From: Mycolicibacter senuensis
GTDB taxonomy: Bacteria > Actinomycetota > Actinomycetes > Mycobacteriales > Mycobacteriaceae
Length of the DNA stretch: 64,000 nt
Reading direction: 5' to 3'
Assembly: GCF_002101885.1 (NCBI RefSeq)
Contig: NZ_LQPS01000020.1
Span: 45,035-109,034, forward strand
Part shown: positions 28,643 through 37,203 of the stretch, one piece after another
How the letters are laid out: each line of letters opens with the position of its first letter
How positions within the stretch are numbered: the stretch's first letter is position 1
Position numbers and translations under genes: made by a program
Notes under the pieces: generated by a model
Told to the model about the DNA's origin: nothing
Database searches by the model: none
What the model saw: only the letters and a program-made list of their open reading frames with translations

Positions 28643-29785
28643 TCACAGGCCGGCGAACCGCTCCTGCACCTGCTCGGTGGTCAGCCCGTAATCCTCCAGC
28701 GCGTAGTGATGTCTGGGCGCGCGCGGTCCGGTCTTGCTCGCGGCGTAGTCGTCGGCCATCGCCTGGCGCGCCTCATTCGAGAGCGGCAGGCCGAAGCGTT
28801 CGTAGATTCCCGCCGCGGTCGCCACCGGGTCCGCGACGAACTCGCGATAGTCGATGTCGCAGAACTGCGCCTGATCGTATTGGGTGCGTTGGGTGTTGAA
28901 CAGCTCCAGCCCGCGGGCCCAGGTCTCCATCTCGTCGGCGCCGATCTGCGCGCCGACGAAGGTGTTCGACTGGCCTTCGGTGGTGTGCTGAGCCAGCGAG
29001 CACATCGACGCCAAGATGGTCTCGACCGGCCGGTGGCATTGCACGATGAGCGCGTCCGGGTAGACCGCCATGATCGCGTCCAGGGCGAACAGGTGGCTGG
29101 GATTCTTGAGCACCCAGCGCTTGCCCGGGTCGTTGAGCCCGATCAGCTGCAAGTTGCGCCGGTGCCGGCGATACGACGGGGTCCAGTCCTGTTCGGACAA
29201 CCAGCGCGAATAGCTCGGCAGATGCGCCAGCGTCTCGTAGGACACCGAGTGCAGCGACTGGCGCAGCAACTGCCAGCACTCCTCGAGGCCGTCGGCGGTC
29301 ATGAAGTGCAACCCGGTGTAGTCCGGGTTCTCCTCGTGATGCTGGGCGAACTGTGCCTGCATCTGCTGGAACACCGGGTTGGTGTCCCAGGTTTCGCGCG
29401 GCGGGCGGGGCTGCGGGAACTCGGCCAACCACATCTCCAAGCCCTGGTGCGCCGGGTCGGCGCCCAGCAGCCGGTGCAGCGCGGTGGTGCCGGTGCGGGG
29501 CAGCCCGGTGACGAATATCGGTCGTTCGACGGCGACGTCGGCGTACTCCGGATGCGCGTTCCAGCCGGCCTGCGCCAGCAACCGGGCCACCAGTGCACCG
29601 CGCAGGAAGAACCGGTTCATCTTGCTGCCAAGCTCTGTGAGATCGGCCTCGGTGCGGTAGGACTCCAGCAGCACGCCAAGCGCTTCGCGGTAGTTGTCGT
29701 CATCGGGGCCGAAGTCGTCGAGGCCGACCATCTTGGTGGCCGAGGCGTGCAGATCATCGACGGTGCCTACATCGGTGCGTGGCAT
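28643..29785 (-). CDS. Sulfotransferase-family protein (Rv3529c-like)
   Basis: A 380-residue PAPS-type sulfotransferase-fold protein. The phosphate-binding loop is FVTGLPRTGTTALHRLL, near residues 93-109. A second PAPS-binding stretch is seen around VIQCHRPVETI (residues about 246-258, here LIVQCHRPVETILAS). M. tuberculosis Rv3529c (384 residues) has the same size and neighbours. The true substrate is unknown; some members use other nucleotides. It is the last gene of a three-gene minus-strand operon and overlaps the SDR stop by one base. Confidence 0.8.
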   Translation of the reverse strand: MPRTDVGTVDDLHASATKMVGLDDFGPDDDNYREALGVLLESYRTEADLTELGSKMNRFFLRGALVARLLAQAGWNAHPEYADVAVERPIFVTGLPRTGTTALHRLLGADPAHQGLEMWLAEFPQPRPPRETWDTNPVFQQMQAQFAQHHEENPDYTGLHFMTADGLEECWQLLRQSLHSVSYETLAHLPSYSRWLSEQDWTPSYRRHRRNLQLIGLNDPGKRWVLKNPSHLFALDAIMAVYPDALIVQCHRPVETILASMCSLAQHTTEGQSNTFVGAQIGADEMETWARGLELFNTQRTQYDQAQFCDIDYREFVADPVATAAGIYERFGLPLSNEARQAMADDYAASKTGPRAPRHHYALEDYGLTTEQVQERFAGL

Positions 29786-30573
29786 CAGTTGTGGTACTCC
29801 CCGCAGTTGACGTCGAGAACCTGGCCGCTGATCCCGCTGGCCAGATCGCTGGCCAGGAACAGGACCGCCGAGGCCACCTCATCCTCGGTGGGCAGCCGCT
29901 TGAGGTCGGAGTTGGCCGCGGTGGCGGCATAGATCTGCTCGACGGTGGTGCCGTACTTACCGGCCTGGTGGTTGAAGTAGCTCTGCAACGTGTCGCCCCA
30001 GATATAACCGGGGGCAACCGAATTGACCCGGATGCCCTGCTCGCCGAGTTCGGAGGCCAGTGACTGCGACATCGCCAGCAGTGCCGCCTTGGCCATCTTG
30101 TAGGCGCCGTACTTGGGCTGAGAGTGCCGAATCACCATGGAGTTCAGGTTGACCACCGCGCCGTTGGCGTCGGCCAGCGCGGTCGTGAAACCCTGCGTCA
30201 GGCGCAGCGCACCGAGCCCACTGAGCTCGATGGCATCCCGGATGTGCTGAAAGGTGGTCTGCGCCAGCGGCTTCATCGACGGCACCCGGAAGGCGTTGTT
30301 GATCAGCACGTCGATGTGGTCGTACTCGCCGGTGGCCGCCTCGACCAGGTGGGCGACTTGGTCGTCGTCGGTTATGTCGGCGGGCACTGCAAGTGCGCGC
30401 CGCCCGGCGCCACGGACCTGCTGCGCGACCTCTTCAAGGCGGTCCGCACTGCGCGCGACCAGCACCAGGTCGGCGCCTTCGGCCGCGAACCGGTGCGCCA
30501 GCGTGCTGCCGAGTCCCGGCCCGACCCCGCTGATCACCACGACTTTGCCGTCGAACATCCCGGTCATCTTCAC
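29785..30573 (-). CDS. Short-chain dehydrogenase (Rv3530c-like)
   Basis: A 262-residue classical SDR. The NAD(P) motif is ISGVGPGLGSTLA near residues 14-26, the NNA motif is LINNAFR, and the catalytic Tyr-x-x-x-Lys is YKMAK inside YGAYKMAKAALLA. It corresponds to M. tuberculosis Rv3530c (260 residues). The start is a GTG overlapping the previous stop (GGTGA); an ATG 6 bases later is possible. A steroid alcohol substrate is inference from the neighbourhood. Confidence 0.82.
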   Translation of the reverse strand: MKMTGMFDGKVVVISGVGPGLGSTLAHRFAAEGADLVLVARSADRLEEVAQQVRGAGRRALAVPADITDDDQVAHLVEAATGEYDHIDVLINNAFRVPSMKPLAQTTFQHIRDAIELSGLGALRLTQGFTTALADANGAVVNLNSMVIRHSQPKYGAYKMAKAALLAMSQSLASELGEQGIRVNSVAPGYIWGDTLQSYFNHQAGKYGTTVEQIYAATAANSDLKRLPTEDEVASAVLFLASDLASGISGQVLDVNCGEYHN

Positions 30574-31697
30574 CCCAGCATTCTTTCAGCGATTTGCCGC
30601 TGCCGCAGCGCGATACGCGCCCGCCAGCCGTCTTGCGCGATCTTGTTGTGGTCGTAGAAGGGCAAGGCCGCCGGGATCGTGTTGACGTCGACGAGTTCGA
30701 CGGTCGGCCCATCGGCCTCGGTGAGCTGACGTGACACGCGCTGCCAGCGGAACTGCAGAAAGCCGCGGCGGTGCGCCAGCGTCTCGACCCAGTTGGTGAC
30801 GCCGGGATTGGTGTCGGAGACGACGATCCGGATCTTGCCGTCCGGGTCTGCCTGCGCCTGAGTCGCGTTCAGCGATGTCTGGTGGTTGATGTAGTCCAGC
30901 GAGATGTACCACAGGCTGCCCAGCTGGAAGCCCAGGTAGGGCGCATCGGACACCGGCAGGGTGATCAGCAGCGCCTCCTCGGGCCGCAACTCGTAGTGCC
31001 CCGCCGACGAGTACTGGGTGGCCAGTCCGCCGGGCGTGAGCCGCGGCGCCACCATGGTGTTGACCGGCAGATTCAGATAGAACCACTGCGGGAACGCCAG
31101 CCAGGTCTTCACCCGGTTGATCAGTTGCTTTCCCGCTGCCGCATAACGCTTCTCGATGAGTTGGCGGGTCAGCGGCGGCGGTGCGGTGCCTTCGGTGTCG
31201 GTCCGGGATATCGAGAGCGTGCCGCGCCGGGCGCTCCAGTCGTTGTAGACCTCGCGGATCACTAACTGCGCCGGGGTCTTCGGACGGAAGCGCCAGGTGA
31301 AGTTGCCGTCGGCGTCGACATCGAGTTCCCGGTCGTCGAAGGCCGCCTCGCTGGCCGGGACGTGGTCGTCGGTGTACTCACCGCCGAGCAGCTGGAAGCT
31401 CAGATCGGTCGTGGTGCCGCGATGCCCGCGAACCACATAGTCGTTGCCGGGGCGCACCACGGCGCCGAAGTACAAGGTGTCGGGATTGTCCAGGCCCATC
31501 TTGGTGAACGGCCCGGTGCCCGACAGCAGGAACGGGTGGTCCCGTTCGGAGTTGAACGCGGCGTGCACACACGCTTCGATCCCGCCGGCCAGATACTGCA
31601 GGCCTTCGAGCAGGTCGGCCTCGGTCTCGATGTGGGCGGCGGCGGCGACCAGCTTCTCCGCCTCGGCGATCGCGGCCGACAGTGGCTCGGAGTACAT
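30570..31697 (-). CDS. DUF1214-type protein (Rv3531c-like)
   Basis: A 375-residue protein, the same length as M. tuberculosis Rv3531c. The C-terminal part resembles DUF1214, with LGFQLGSLWYISLDYINHQ near residues 262-280. Its reaction is unknown. It leads the minus-strand operon with the SDR and the sulfotransferase-like gene, and its stop overlaps the SDR start. The 96-base upstream region has a palindromic operator and the divergent IclR gene, not a KstR box. Confidence 0.72.
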   Translation of the reverse strand: MYSEPLSAAIAEAEKLVAAAAHIETEADLLEGLQYLAGGIEACVHAAFNSERDHPFLLSGTGPFTKMGLDNPDTLYFGAVVRPGNDYVVRGHRGTTTDLSFQLLGGEYTDDHVPASEAAFDDRELDVDADGNFTWRFRPKTPAQLVIREVYNDWSARRGTLSISRTDTEGTAPPPLTRQLIEKRYAAAGKQLINRVKTWLAFPQWFYLNLPVNTMVAPRLTPGGLATQYSSAGHYELRPEEALLITLPVSDAPYLGFQLGSLWYISLDYINHQTSLNATQAQADPDGKIRIVVSDTNPGVTNWVETLAHRRGFLQFRWQRVSRQLTEADGPTVELVDVNTIPAALPFYDHNKIAQDGWRARIALRQRQIAERMLG

Positions 31698-31725
31698 CGC
31701 GGCAGCACCTCACTGATGATCGGGT

Positions 31726-31741
31726 GGTTCAATAATGAACC
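31726..31741. promoter_or_regulatory. Palindromic operator between the DUF1214 and IclR genes
   Basis: GGTTCAATAATGAACC is a perfect inverted repeat (GGTTCA/TGAACC around ATAA) in the middle of the 96-base divergent promoter region. Its size and place suit an IclR-family operator. I infer that the adjacent IclR protein binds here and controls itself and the DUF1214-SDR-sulfotransferase operon. Confidence 0.6.
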
Positions 31742-31793
31742 GATATGGTAGATATCTCGAACCGACTTTAGACGTTCGCGCTACCATGCGGCA

Positions 31794-32723
31794 ATGGCTG
31801 TGCCTGGACGAGCGGTTCGGTCGTCGCCGCCGACCGAGCGGGTGGTGGCGATGCTGGACTTTCTGGCCCAGCACCCTGACCAGCGTTTCGGGCTTTCCGA
31901 ACTGGCCCGCCGGACCGGCCTGACCAAGCCCACCTGCCTGGGTATCGCCACGACCCTGACCGAGGCCGGCTACCTGACGCGCGATGATCCGGACAAGACC
32001 TATCGGCTCGGTGCGGGGCTGATTTCGCTCGGCCGGGCCGCCCAGCAGTCGCTGCGGGTCGGCCCGGCAGCCCGGGAGCAACTGCGGCGTCTTTCGGCGG
32101 AGTTCGCCACGTCCGCCGCGCTGAGCGCGGTGCTCGACGACCGGATCACGGTTCTGGAGCTGGTCGCGGCCCCGAACGCGCGCCTGGGAGTTCAGGCCGG
32201 CCAGAGTTATCCGTTCGCGCCGCCGGTAGGACTGATGTTCGTGCTCTGGGACGACGCCGCCCTGCAGGACTGGCTGGCCCGGCAGCCCACCATTCCGCTG
32301 CGCTCCGAGAGCGAACGGCTACGGCGCGTCGTCGCCGAATGCCGGTCCGACGGGTACCTCGTCGAACGACTCACCCCGGGTGGGCGGCGGCTCTACGCCA
32401 TGATGGCGGGCCTGTCCAGCGACCTGCCGGACGAGCTGCGTGCCCTGCTCGGCGAACTGGTCTCCGACATCGGCGAGCGGGTGTACCTGCGCGACAAAAC
32501 CCGAGCGGCCGGCACTCGTGAGCGCCTTGATATCAGCGTCATCTCGGCGCCGGTGTATGACCATCATCAACGTCAGGCGATGGTGGTTTCGCTGCACGCC
32601 GAGCGGGCACTGACCGACGCCGAGATCACCAAATGGGCGCGCGGGCTGCTCCGGACCGCCAACGCGCTCACCGGCCAGCTCGGCGGGAGCACGCCGACGT
32701 CGCTGCTGGGTTCGGCGCCATGA
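31794..32723 (+). CDS. IclR-family transcriptional regulator
   Basis: A 309-residue regulator. A winged helix-turn-helix lies at about residues 15-75, with the recognition segment LSELARRTGLTKPTCLGIA at 34-52. An IclR effector-binding domain follows (about 90-270). It heads an operon of NTF2-like, LLM and EthD genes, and its stop overlaps the next start (ATGA). It diverges from the DUF1214 operon over a 16-base palindrome. The effector is unknown; an aromatic or steroid breakdown product is plausible. Confidence 0.85.
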   Translation: MAVPGRAVRSSPPTERVVAMLDFLAQHPDQRFGLSELARRTGLTKPTCLGIATTLTEAGYLTRDDPDKTYRLGAGLISLGRAAQQSLRVGPAAREQLRRLSAEFATSAALSAVLDDRITVLELVAAPNARLGVQAGQSYPFAPPVGLMFVLWDDAALQDWLARQPTIPLRSESERLRRVVAECRSDGYLVERLTPGGRRLYAMMAGLSSDLPDELRALLGELVSDIGERVYLRDKTRAAGTRERLDISVISAPVYDHHQRQAMVVSLHAERALTDAEITKWARGLLRTANALTGQLGGSTPTSLLGSAP

Positions 32724-33172
32724 GCCTGTCGGTGGCCGACCAGCTGGCATTGTCGGGGCTGGTGCACCGCTACGCCGGCTACGTCGATGCGCGCCGGTTC
32801 GACGAGGTTGCCGAATTGTTCACCACCGACGCCGAACTGATCGTGCCGCAACCACCGGATCACCTGGAACCGCACGTGCGACACACCGCCCGTGCCGGGG
32901 TACGGCAAGCGCTGTCCGCACTCGGCGGAGTGACGCGGACCCAGCACGGCATCCTCGGCGAGATCTACACCGCCTCCGGCGACACGGCGACCGGACAGAT
33001 CGCCGGGGTGGCGCATCACTGGATCGACAGGGGCGGCAAAGTGACCGACCACGTCTGGTACCTGCGCTACAACGACGTCTACCGTCGCGGCGAGCGGGGC
33101 TGGCAGATCGCGGTGCGAACCCTGTCGATCGATGCGATCGAGTCCCGGCCGGCCCGAAAGGTACGAACGTGA
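32720..33172 (+). CDS. NTF2/SnoaL-like protein
   Basis: A 150-residue NTF2-fold protein. Typical parts are the opening helix ADQLALSGLVHRYAGYVD, FTTDAELIVPQ near 34-44, and strands ending WQIAVRTLSID. Members act as isomerases, dehydratases or oxygenase beta-like subunits. It is tightly coupled to its neighbours: ATGA with the IclR gene and a 4-base overlap with the LLM gene. The reaction is unknown. Confidence 0.72.
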   Translation: MSLSVADQLALSGLVHRYAGYVDARRFDEVAELFTTDAELIVPQPPDHLEPHVRHTARAGVRQALSALGGVTRTQHGILGEIYTASGDTATGQIAGVAHHWIDRGGKVTDHVWYLRYNDVYRRGERGWQIAVRTLSIDAIESRPARKVRT

Positions 33173-34098
33173 TGGCGCCCCAGATCTCGCTGCAGCTGAA
33201 GACTTTCACCGATGATCCCGGCCAGGACTGGGGCGCCACCCTGGCGCTGGGCGCCGCGATGGACGCCGCCGGGGTGGATCGGGTCGTCGTCTCCGACCAT
33301 GTGGTTTTCGGCGAGAATCCGGACGCCTACGCCGATCCCCGGCTGGGCGGGATCGCCGGGGGACGCCAGCCGACCGGTCCCGACGGCCAATGGCTCGACC
33401 CGCTGATCGTGCTGACCGCGCTGGCGGCCACCACCACCCGGATCCGGCTCGGCACCGCGGTCCTGCTGGCGGCGCTGCGCCGACCGGCGGTGTTGGCCAA
33501 GCAGTTGGCCACGCTGGACGTACTCTCGGGCGGGCGACTGGATCTCGGCGTCGGCGTCGGCTGGCAACGCGAGGAATATGAGGCCGCCGGGCTGCCGTTC
33601 GAGCGCCGCGGGCGGTTGCTGGATCACACTCTCGAGGTATGCCGAACGTTGTGGACGCACCGGAGCAGCAGCTACGCCGCACCGGAGTTGACGTTCGACA
33701 ATATCCACCAGATGCCCAAACCCGTTCAGCCCGGCGGTGTTCCGATCTGGGTCAGCGGCACCGTCAACGACGCTGTGGCACGCCGGCTGACCCGGTTCGG
33801 CACCGGTTGGATTCCGTGGGGTCCCGCGATCCAGGACCCGGCCGGCGCCATCGCCGAGATGAAGGACCGCATCGCCGGCCACGGTGGCGACCCGACCGGG
33901 TTGCAGGTGCTGGGACACGCGAAGACCGTCAAGCGCGCAGACGGTTCCCTCGACACCGCGGCCACCGTGGCCTCGGCGCCGGCGTTGGTGGCCGCCGGCG
34001 TCACCGATGTGCGGGTCACCTGCTCACTGCCGCGCGACACCGACCGGGCCACCGAGCTGCTGAGCGAACTCGTCGAGGCGTTCCGCGCTGCAACCTAG
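33169..34098 (+). CDS. F420-dependent LLM-class oxidoreductase
   Basis: A 309-residue TIM-barrel LLM protein with VSDHVVFGENPDAYADPR near residues 40-57, KQLATLDVLSGGRLDLGVGV near 110-130 and VPIWVSGT near 185. The start is GTG (33169) or the ATG at 33172; the GTG overlaps the previous stop. It forms an operon with the NTF2-like and EthD proteins. The fourth member of the window's oxidative set of this type would be the two LLM genes near ltp3 and cyp142; this one is not close to either. Confidence 0.8.
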   Translation: MMAPQISLQLKTFTDDPGQDWGATLALGAAMDAAGVDRVVVSDHVVFGENPDAYADPRLGGIAGGRQPTGPDGQWLDPLIVLTALAATTTRIRLGTAVLLAALRRPAVLAKQLATLDVLSGGRLDLGVGVGWQREEYEAAGLPFERRGRLLDHTLEVCRTLWTHRSSSYAAPELTFDNIHQMPKPVQPGGVPIWVSGTVNDAVARRLTRFGTGWIPWGPAIQDPAGAIAEMKDRIAGHGGDPTGLQVLGHAKTVKRADGSLDTAATVASAPALVAAGVTDVRVTCSLPRDTDRATELLSELVEAFRAAT

Positions 34099-34107
34099 GA
34101 GACATTG

Positions 34108-34827
34108 ATGGAAAAGGTCATAATCGTTGCCCGGACAGCCGATTTCAGCGAGGAATGGTGCCGCAAACTGCGCGGGCCGGTCGCCGCGGAGCTGCTGGAT
34201 CTGGGGCTTCCGGGGCTGGCGGTCAACGTGCGCGACGAGCCGGTGCGCGATGCCATGATGACCCTGACGACACTGGACCCGCCGGCCGCCGCAGTCATCA
34301 GCCTGTGGACCGAGCAGTATTACGGCACGCAGGCCCGGGCCGCCATCGCGCTGATCGAGGCCGAAGCAGACTCGGCGGCAGCGTATCTGGTGACCGAATC
34401 GACACCGATGGCACCGCCGGACCCCGACAACGGCGCGCGCACTCCGGGATTGGCCAACGTGGCATTGCTGCGCCGGCCCGCCGAGTTGGACCACGCCACC
34501 TGGCTGCATCGCTGGCACATCGACCACACCCAGGTGGCGATCGACACCCAGGCGACCTTCGGCTACACCCAGAACGCGGTGATCCGCGCGCTCACCGACG
34601 ACGCGCCGCCGATCGACGCCATCGTCGAGGAGTTGTTCCCCGACGCGGCGGTGTCAGACCCGTACGCGTTCTACGGCGCGGCCGACGAAGCCGATCTGGG
34701 CGACCGGGTCAAGAAGATGGTGGAGAGCGTCTCGCGCTTCGGCGCTCACCTGAACATCGACACGGTGCCCACCAGCAGGTACGTGTTCCGGTCTCCGTTC
34801 GTCACACGCACTGCTGGGACAACGTGA
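34108..34827 (+). CDS. EthD-domain protein
   Basis: A 239-residue protein that appears to contain two dimeric alpha/beta-barrel (EthD-like) units. The second has the characteristic LHRWHIDHTQVAID segment near residues 133-146. EthD-type proteins act as accessory factors or small cyclases and dehydratases in catabolic operons. The ATG at 34108 follows TAGGAG; a TTG directly before it is unlikely. It ends the IclR operon. Its last 26 bases overlap the convergent hemophore-like gene. Confidence 0.6.
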   Translation: MEKVIIVARTADFSEEWCRKLRGPVAAELLDLGLPGLAVNVRDEPVRDAMMTLTTLDPPAAAVISLWTEQYYGTQARAAIALIEAEADSAAAYLVTESTPMAPPDPDNGARTPGLANVALLRRPAELDHATWLHRWHIDHTQVAIDTQATFGYTQNAVIRALTDDAPPIDAIVEELFPDAAVSDPYAFYGAADEADLGDRVKKMVESVSRFGAHLNIDTVPTSRYVFRSPFVTRTAGTT

Positions 34828-35071
34828 TCAGCGCCTCCCGAACATGCGGGTGCCGTTCGAGGTAGGACAGCACCGGGTTCGGAGCGCCGGGGTCTTCCTG
34901 CCGTCCCTTCTCGTCCAGTTCAGCCCGGACGTCCGGGTGCCGGTTCAGGTACGAGTCGATCGAGTTGCCGAACGTCTGGTCGCATTGTTGCGGCGCGGCG
35001 TTCGCTACCGGGGCCAGTATCAGCGCCGCACCCGCGAGGGCCACGGCGGTGGCTCGAATGATTGCGCTCAT
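34802..35071 (-). CDS. Small exported hemophore-like protein
   Basis: An 89-residue exported protein with a signal peptide at residues 1-26 and two cysteines (30 and 88) likely to form one disulfide. It has two similar helices: SYLNRHPDVRAELDE and SYLERHPHVREALIT. This layout is that of the mycobacterial hemophore family (Rv0203-like). Haem binding is inferred from the family only. It is convergent with the EthD gene (26-base overlap). Confidence 0.6.
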   Translation of the reverse strand: MSAIIRATAVALAGAALILAPVANAAPQQCDQTFGNSIDSYLNRHPDVRAELDEKGRQEDPGAPNPVLSYLERHPHVREALITLSQQCV

Positions 35072-35092
35072 CTCTCGACGGTACCCGCGCCG

Positions 35093-37174
35093 TCAGTTCA
35101 CGCCGGCCAGCGCGAACGGCAGCACCTGCGGCGCACCGGCGGCCCGCAGCACCCGGGCGGCCATCGTCAGGGTCCACCCCGTGTCGCTCACGTCGTCGAC
35201 CAGCAACACCGGCCCGACATCGGCCGGCAGATCGGTGGGCGGCAGCCAGGCCCCCTGCAGGCCGGCGACCCGATAGGCCGAGTTCGCCGCCGTCGTCGCC
35301 CGCCGGCCCGGCGCGTAGCGCAGCGTTTCCAGCCGGGTCAGCCGGCCGAGCTGCGCCAGCCGGTCGGCCAGCGAGCCGATCAGCACCGGATGCGTGGCCG
35401 AATCCAGCCCCAGCACCGCGGCCGGCCTGCTCTGCCAGTCCCAGCCCGCCAGCACCGCGACCGCCGCGCGAACCACCTCCTCGGGGACCTCCTGATCCGG
35501 CCCGTCGAGCAGCCGCCGCAGCCGGGCACCCCAGCCCAGGTCGGTGAGCCGGCCGATCACCCGGCCCGGCTCCGGCCCGTCGGTGATCCGGCCGGACAAG
35601 TCGATCCCGAGTTTCGCCAGCCCGGACGGCCACTGGCGGCGCGGGGTCAGCTCCACGCCGGGACGCATCAGCCGCTCCCGGGTGGCCGCGGCGGCGGCCG
35701 CATCCACGTCGGCGTCAAACCGCGGCCCGGCGCAGTTGTCGCACCGCCCGCAGCGTTCCCCGGCGCGCAGTTGCGGGTCGTTGAGCTGGGCGCGCAGGAA
35801 CGCCATCCGGCATTCGGCGGTGCTCTGATAATCGAGCATCGCCCGCTGTTCGGCCCGGCGCAGCTCGGCGAGGTTGCGGTAACGCTGCTCGTCGTAGGTC
35901 CACGGCTGCCCGGTACCCAGCCAGCCGCCCTTGACCCGGCGCACCGCGCCGTCGACGTCGAGGACCTTGAGCACCATCTCCAGTCGCGACCGATTCAAGT
36001 CGACCAGCGGTTCCAGCGCGGGTGTCGACAGCGGCCGTTCGGCCGAGAGCTCGCCGATCACCTTGCGCACCAACGCTTCCGGCGGGAACGCCAGCGACGC
36101 GAAGTAACGCCAGATGTCCTGATCTTCCGGGCCGGGCAGCAGGATGACCTCCGCGCTGGCCGTGGAGCGCCCCGCCCGTCCCACCTGCTGGTAGTAGGCG
36201 ATCGGCGAGGATGGCGCACCCAGGTGGATGACGAACCCGAGGTCCGGCTTGTCGAAGCCCATCCCCAGCGCCGAGGTGGCGATCAGCGCCTTGACCCGGT
36301 TGGCCAGCAGATCCGCCTCCAGTTGTTCCCGGTCGGCCGCTTCGGTGGAACCGGTGTAGGCCGCGACCGCGAACCCCTGCGCACGCAGATCGGCGGCGAC
36401 ATCGTGGGCCTGGGCCACGGTGAGCGTGTAGACGATCCCGGACCCCGGCAGTGCTTCCAGGTGCGCACCGATCCAGGCGGCCCGTTGGGCCGGGCCGCCG
36501 GCCTGAATCACCGACAGCCGCAATGACTCCCGGTCCAGGCCGCCCCGCAGCACCAGCGTGTCGCCACCACCGACCCCGAGTTGGCCGGCGACGTCGTCGA
36601 CCACCCGGTCGTTGGCGGTCGCGGTGGTGGCCAGCACCGGGACATCTGCGCCGAGGTCGGCGATCAGGGTGCGGATGCGCCGGTAGTCCGGCCGGAAGTC
36701 GTGCCCCCAGTCCGAGACGCAATGCGCCTCGTCGACCACCACCAGCCCGGCCCGCGCCGCCAGCGCGGGCAGCACCTCGTCGCGGAAGTCCGGGTTGTTC
36801 AGCCGTTCCGGGCTGACCAGCAGCACATCCAGCTCACCGGCTGCCACCCGGCGTTGCACGTCGGCCCACTCGGTGACGTTCGAGGAGTTGATGGTGGCCG
36901 CATGCACCCCGGCCCGCTCGGCGGCCGCGACCTGGTTGCGCATCAGGGCCAACAGGGGCGAGACGATAACGGTCGGCCCGTGCCCGGCCGCACGCAACAG
37001 TTTCGCGGCGATGAAGTACACCGCCGACTTACCCCAGCCGGTGCGCTGCACCACCAGCGCCCGCCGGCGGCCCACCACCAGCGCCTCGATCGCGGTCCAC
37101 TGGTCGTCGCGCAGGAGCGCCTGCGGTCCGGCCAGCTGCTCCAGGATCAGCTGAGCGTCAGCGCGGGTAGTCAC
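35093..37174 (-). CDS. RecQ-type DNA helicase fused to a phosphoribosyltransferase domain
   Basis: A 693-residue fusion. The helicase part has Walker A TGWGKS (45-50), DEAH (148-151), the RecQ-type aromatic-rich loop after it (CVSDWGHDFRPDYRR), a motif VI YYQQVGRAGR near 318, and a zinc-binding set (CRMAF...CGRCDNC, about 450-480). The last 130 residues form a type I phosphoribosyltransferase-like domain with the PRPP motif VLLVDDVSDTGWT (656-668). The GTG at 37172-37174 is used; the open frame upstream is not protein-like. M. tuberculosis lacks RecQ as I recall, so this is an accessory repair gene placed beside hsaF. Confidence 0.82.
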   Translation of the reverse strand: MTTRADAQLILEQLAGPQALLRDDQWTAIEALVVGRRRALVVQRTGWGKSAVYFIAAKLLRAAGHGPTVIVSPLLALMRNQVAAAERAGVHAATINSSNVTEWADVQRRVAAGELDVLLVSPERLNNPDFRDEVLPALAARAGLVVVDEAHCVSDWGHDFRPDYRRIRTLIADLGADVPVLATTATANDRVVDDVAGQLGVGGGDTLVLRGGLDRESLRLSVIQAGGPAQRAAWIGAHLEALPGSGIVYTLTVAQAHDVAADLRAQGFAVAAYTGSTEAADREQLEADLLANRVKALIATSALGMGFDKPDLGFVIHLGAPSSPIAYYQQVGRAGRSTASAEVILLPGPEDQDIWRYFASLAFPPEALVRKVIGELSAERPLSTPALEPLVDLNRSRLEMVLKVLDVDGAVRRVKGGWLGTGQPWTYDEQRYRNLAELRRAEQRAMLDYQSTAECRMAFLRAQLNDPQLRAGERCGRCDNCAGPRFDADVDAAAAAATRERLMRPGVELTPRRQWPSGLAKLGIDLSGRITDGPEPGRVIGRLTDLGWGARLRRLLDGPDQEVPEEVVRAAVAVLAGWDWQSRPAAVLGLDSATHPVLIGSLADRLAQLGRLTRLETLRYAPGRRATTAANSAYRVAGLQGAWLPPTDLPADVGPVLLVDDVSDTGWTLTMAARVLRAAGAPQVLPFALAGVN

Positions 37175-37203
37175 GGCCTCATCGTGCCCGAGGGACCCGA
37201 CAG

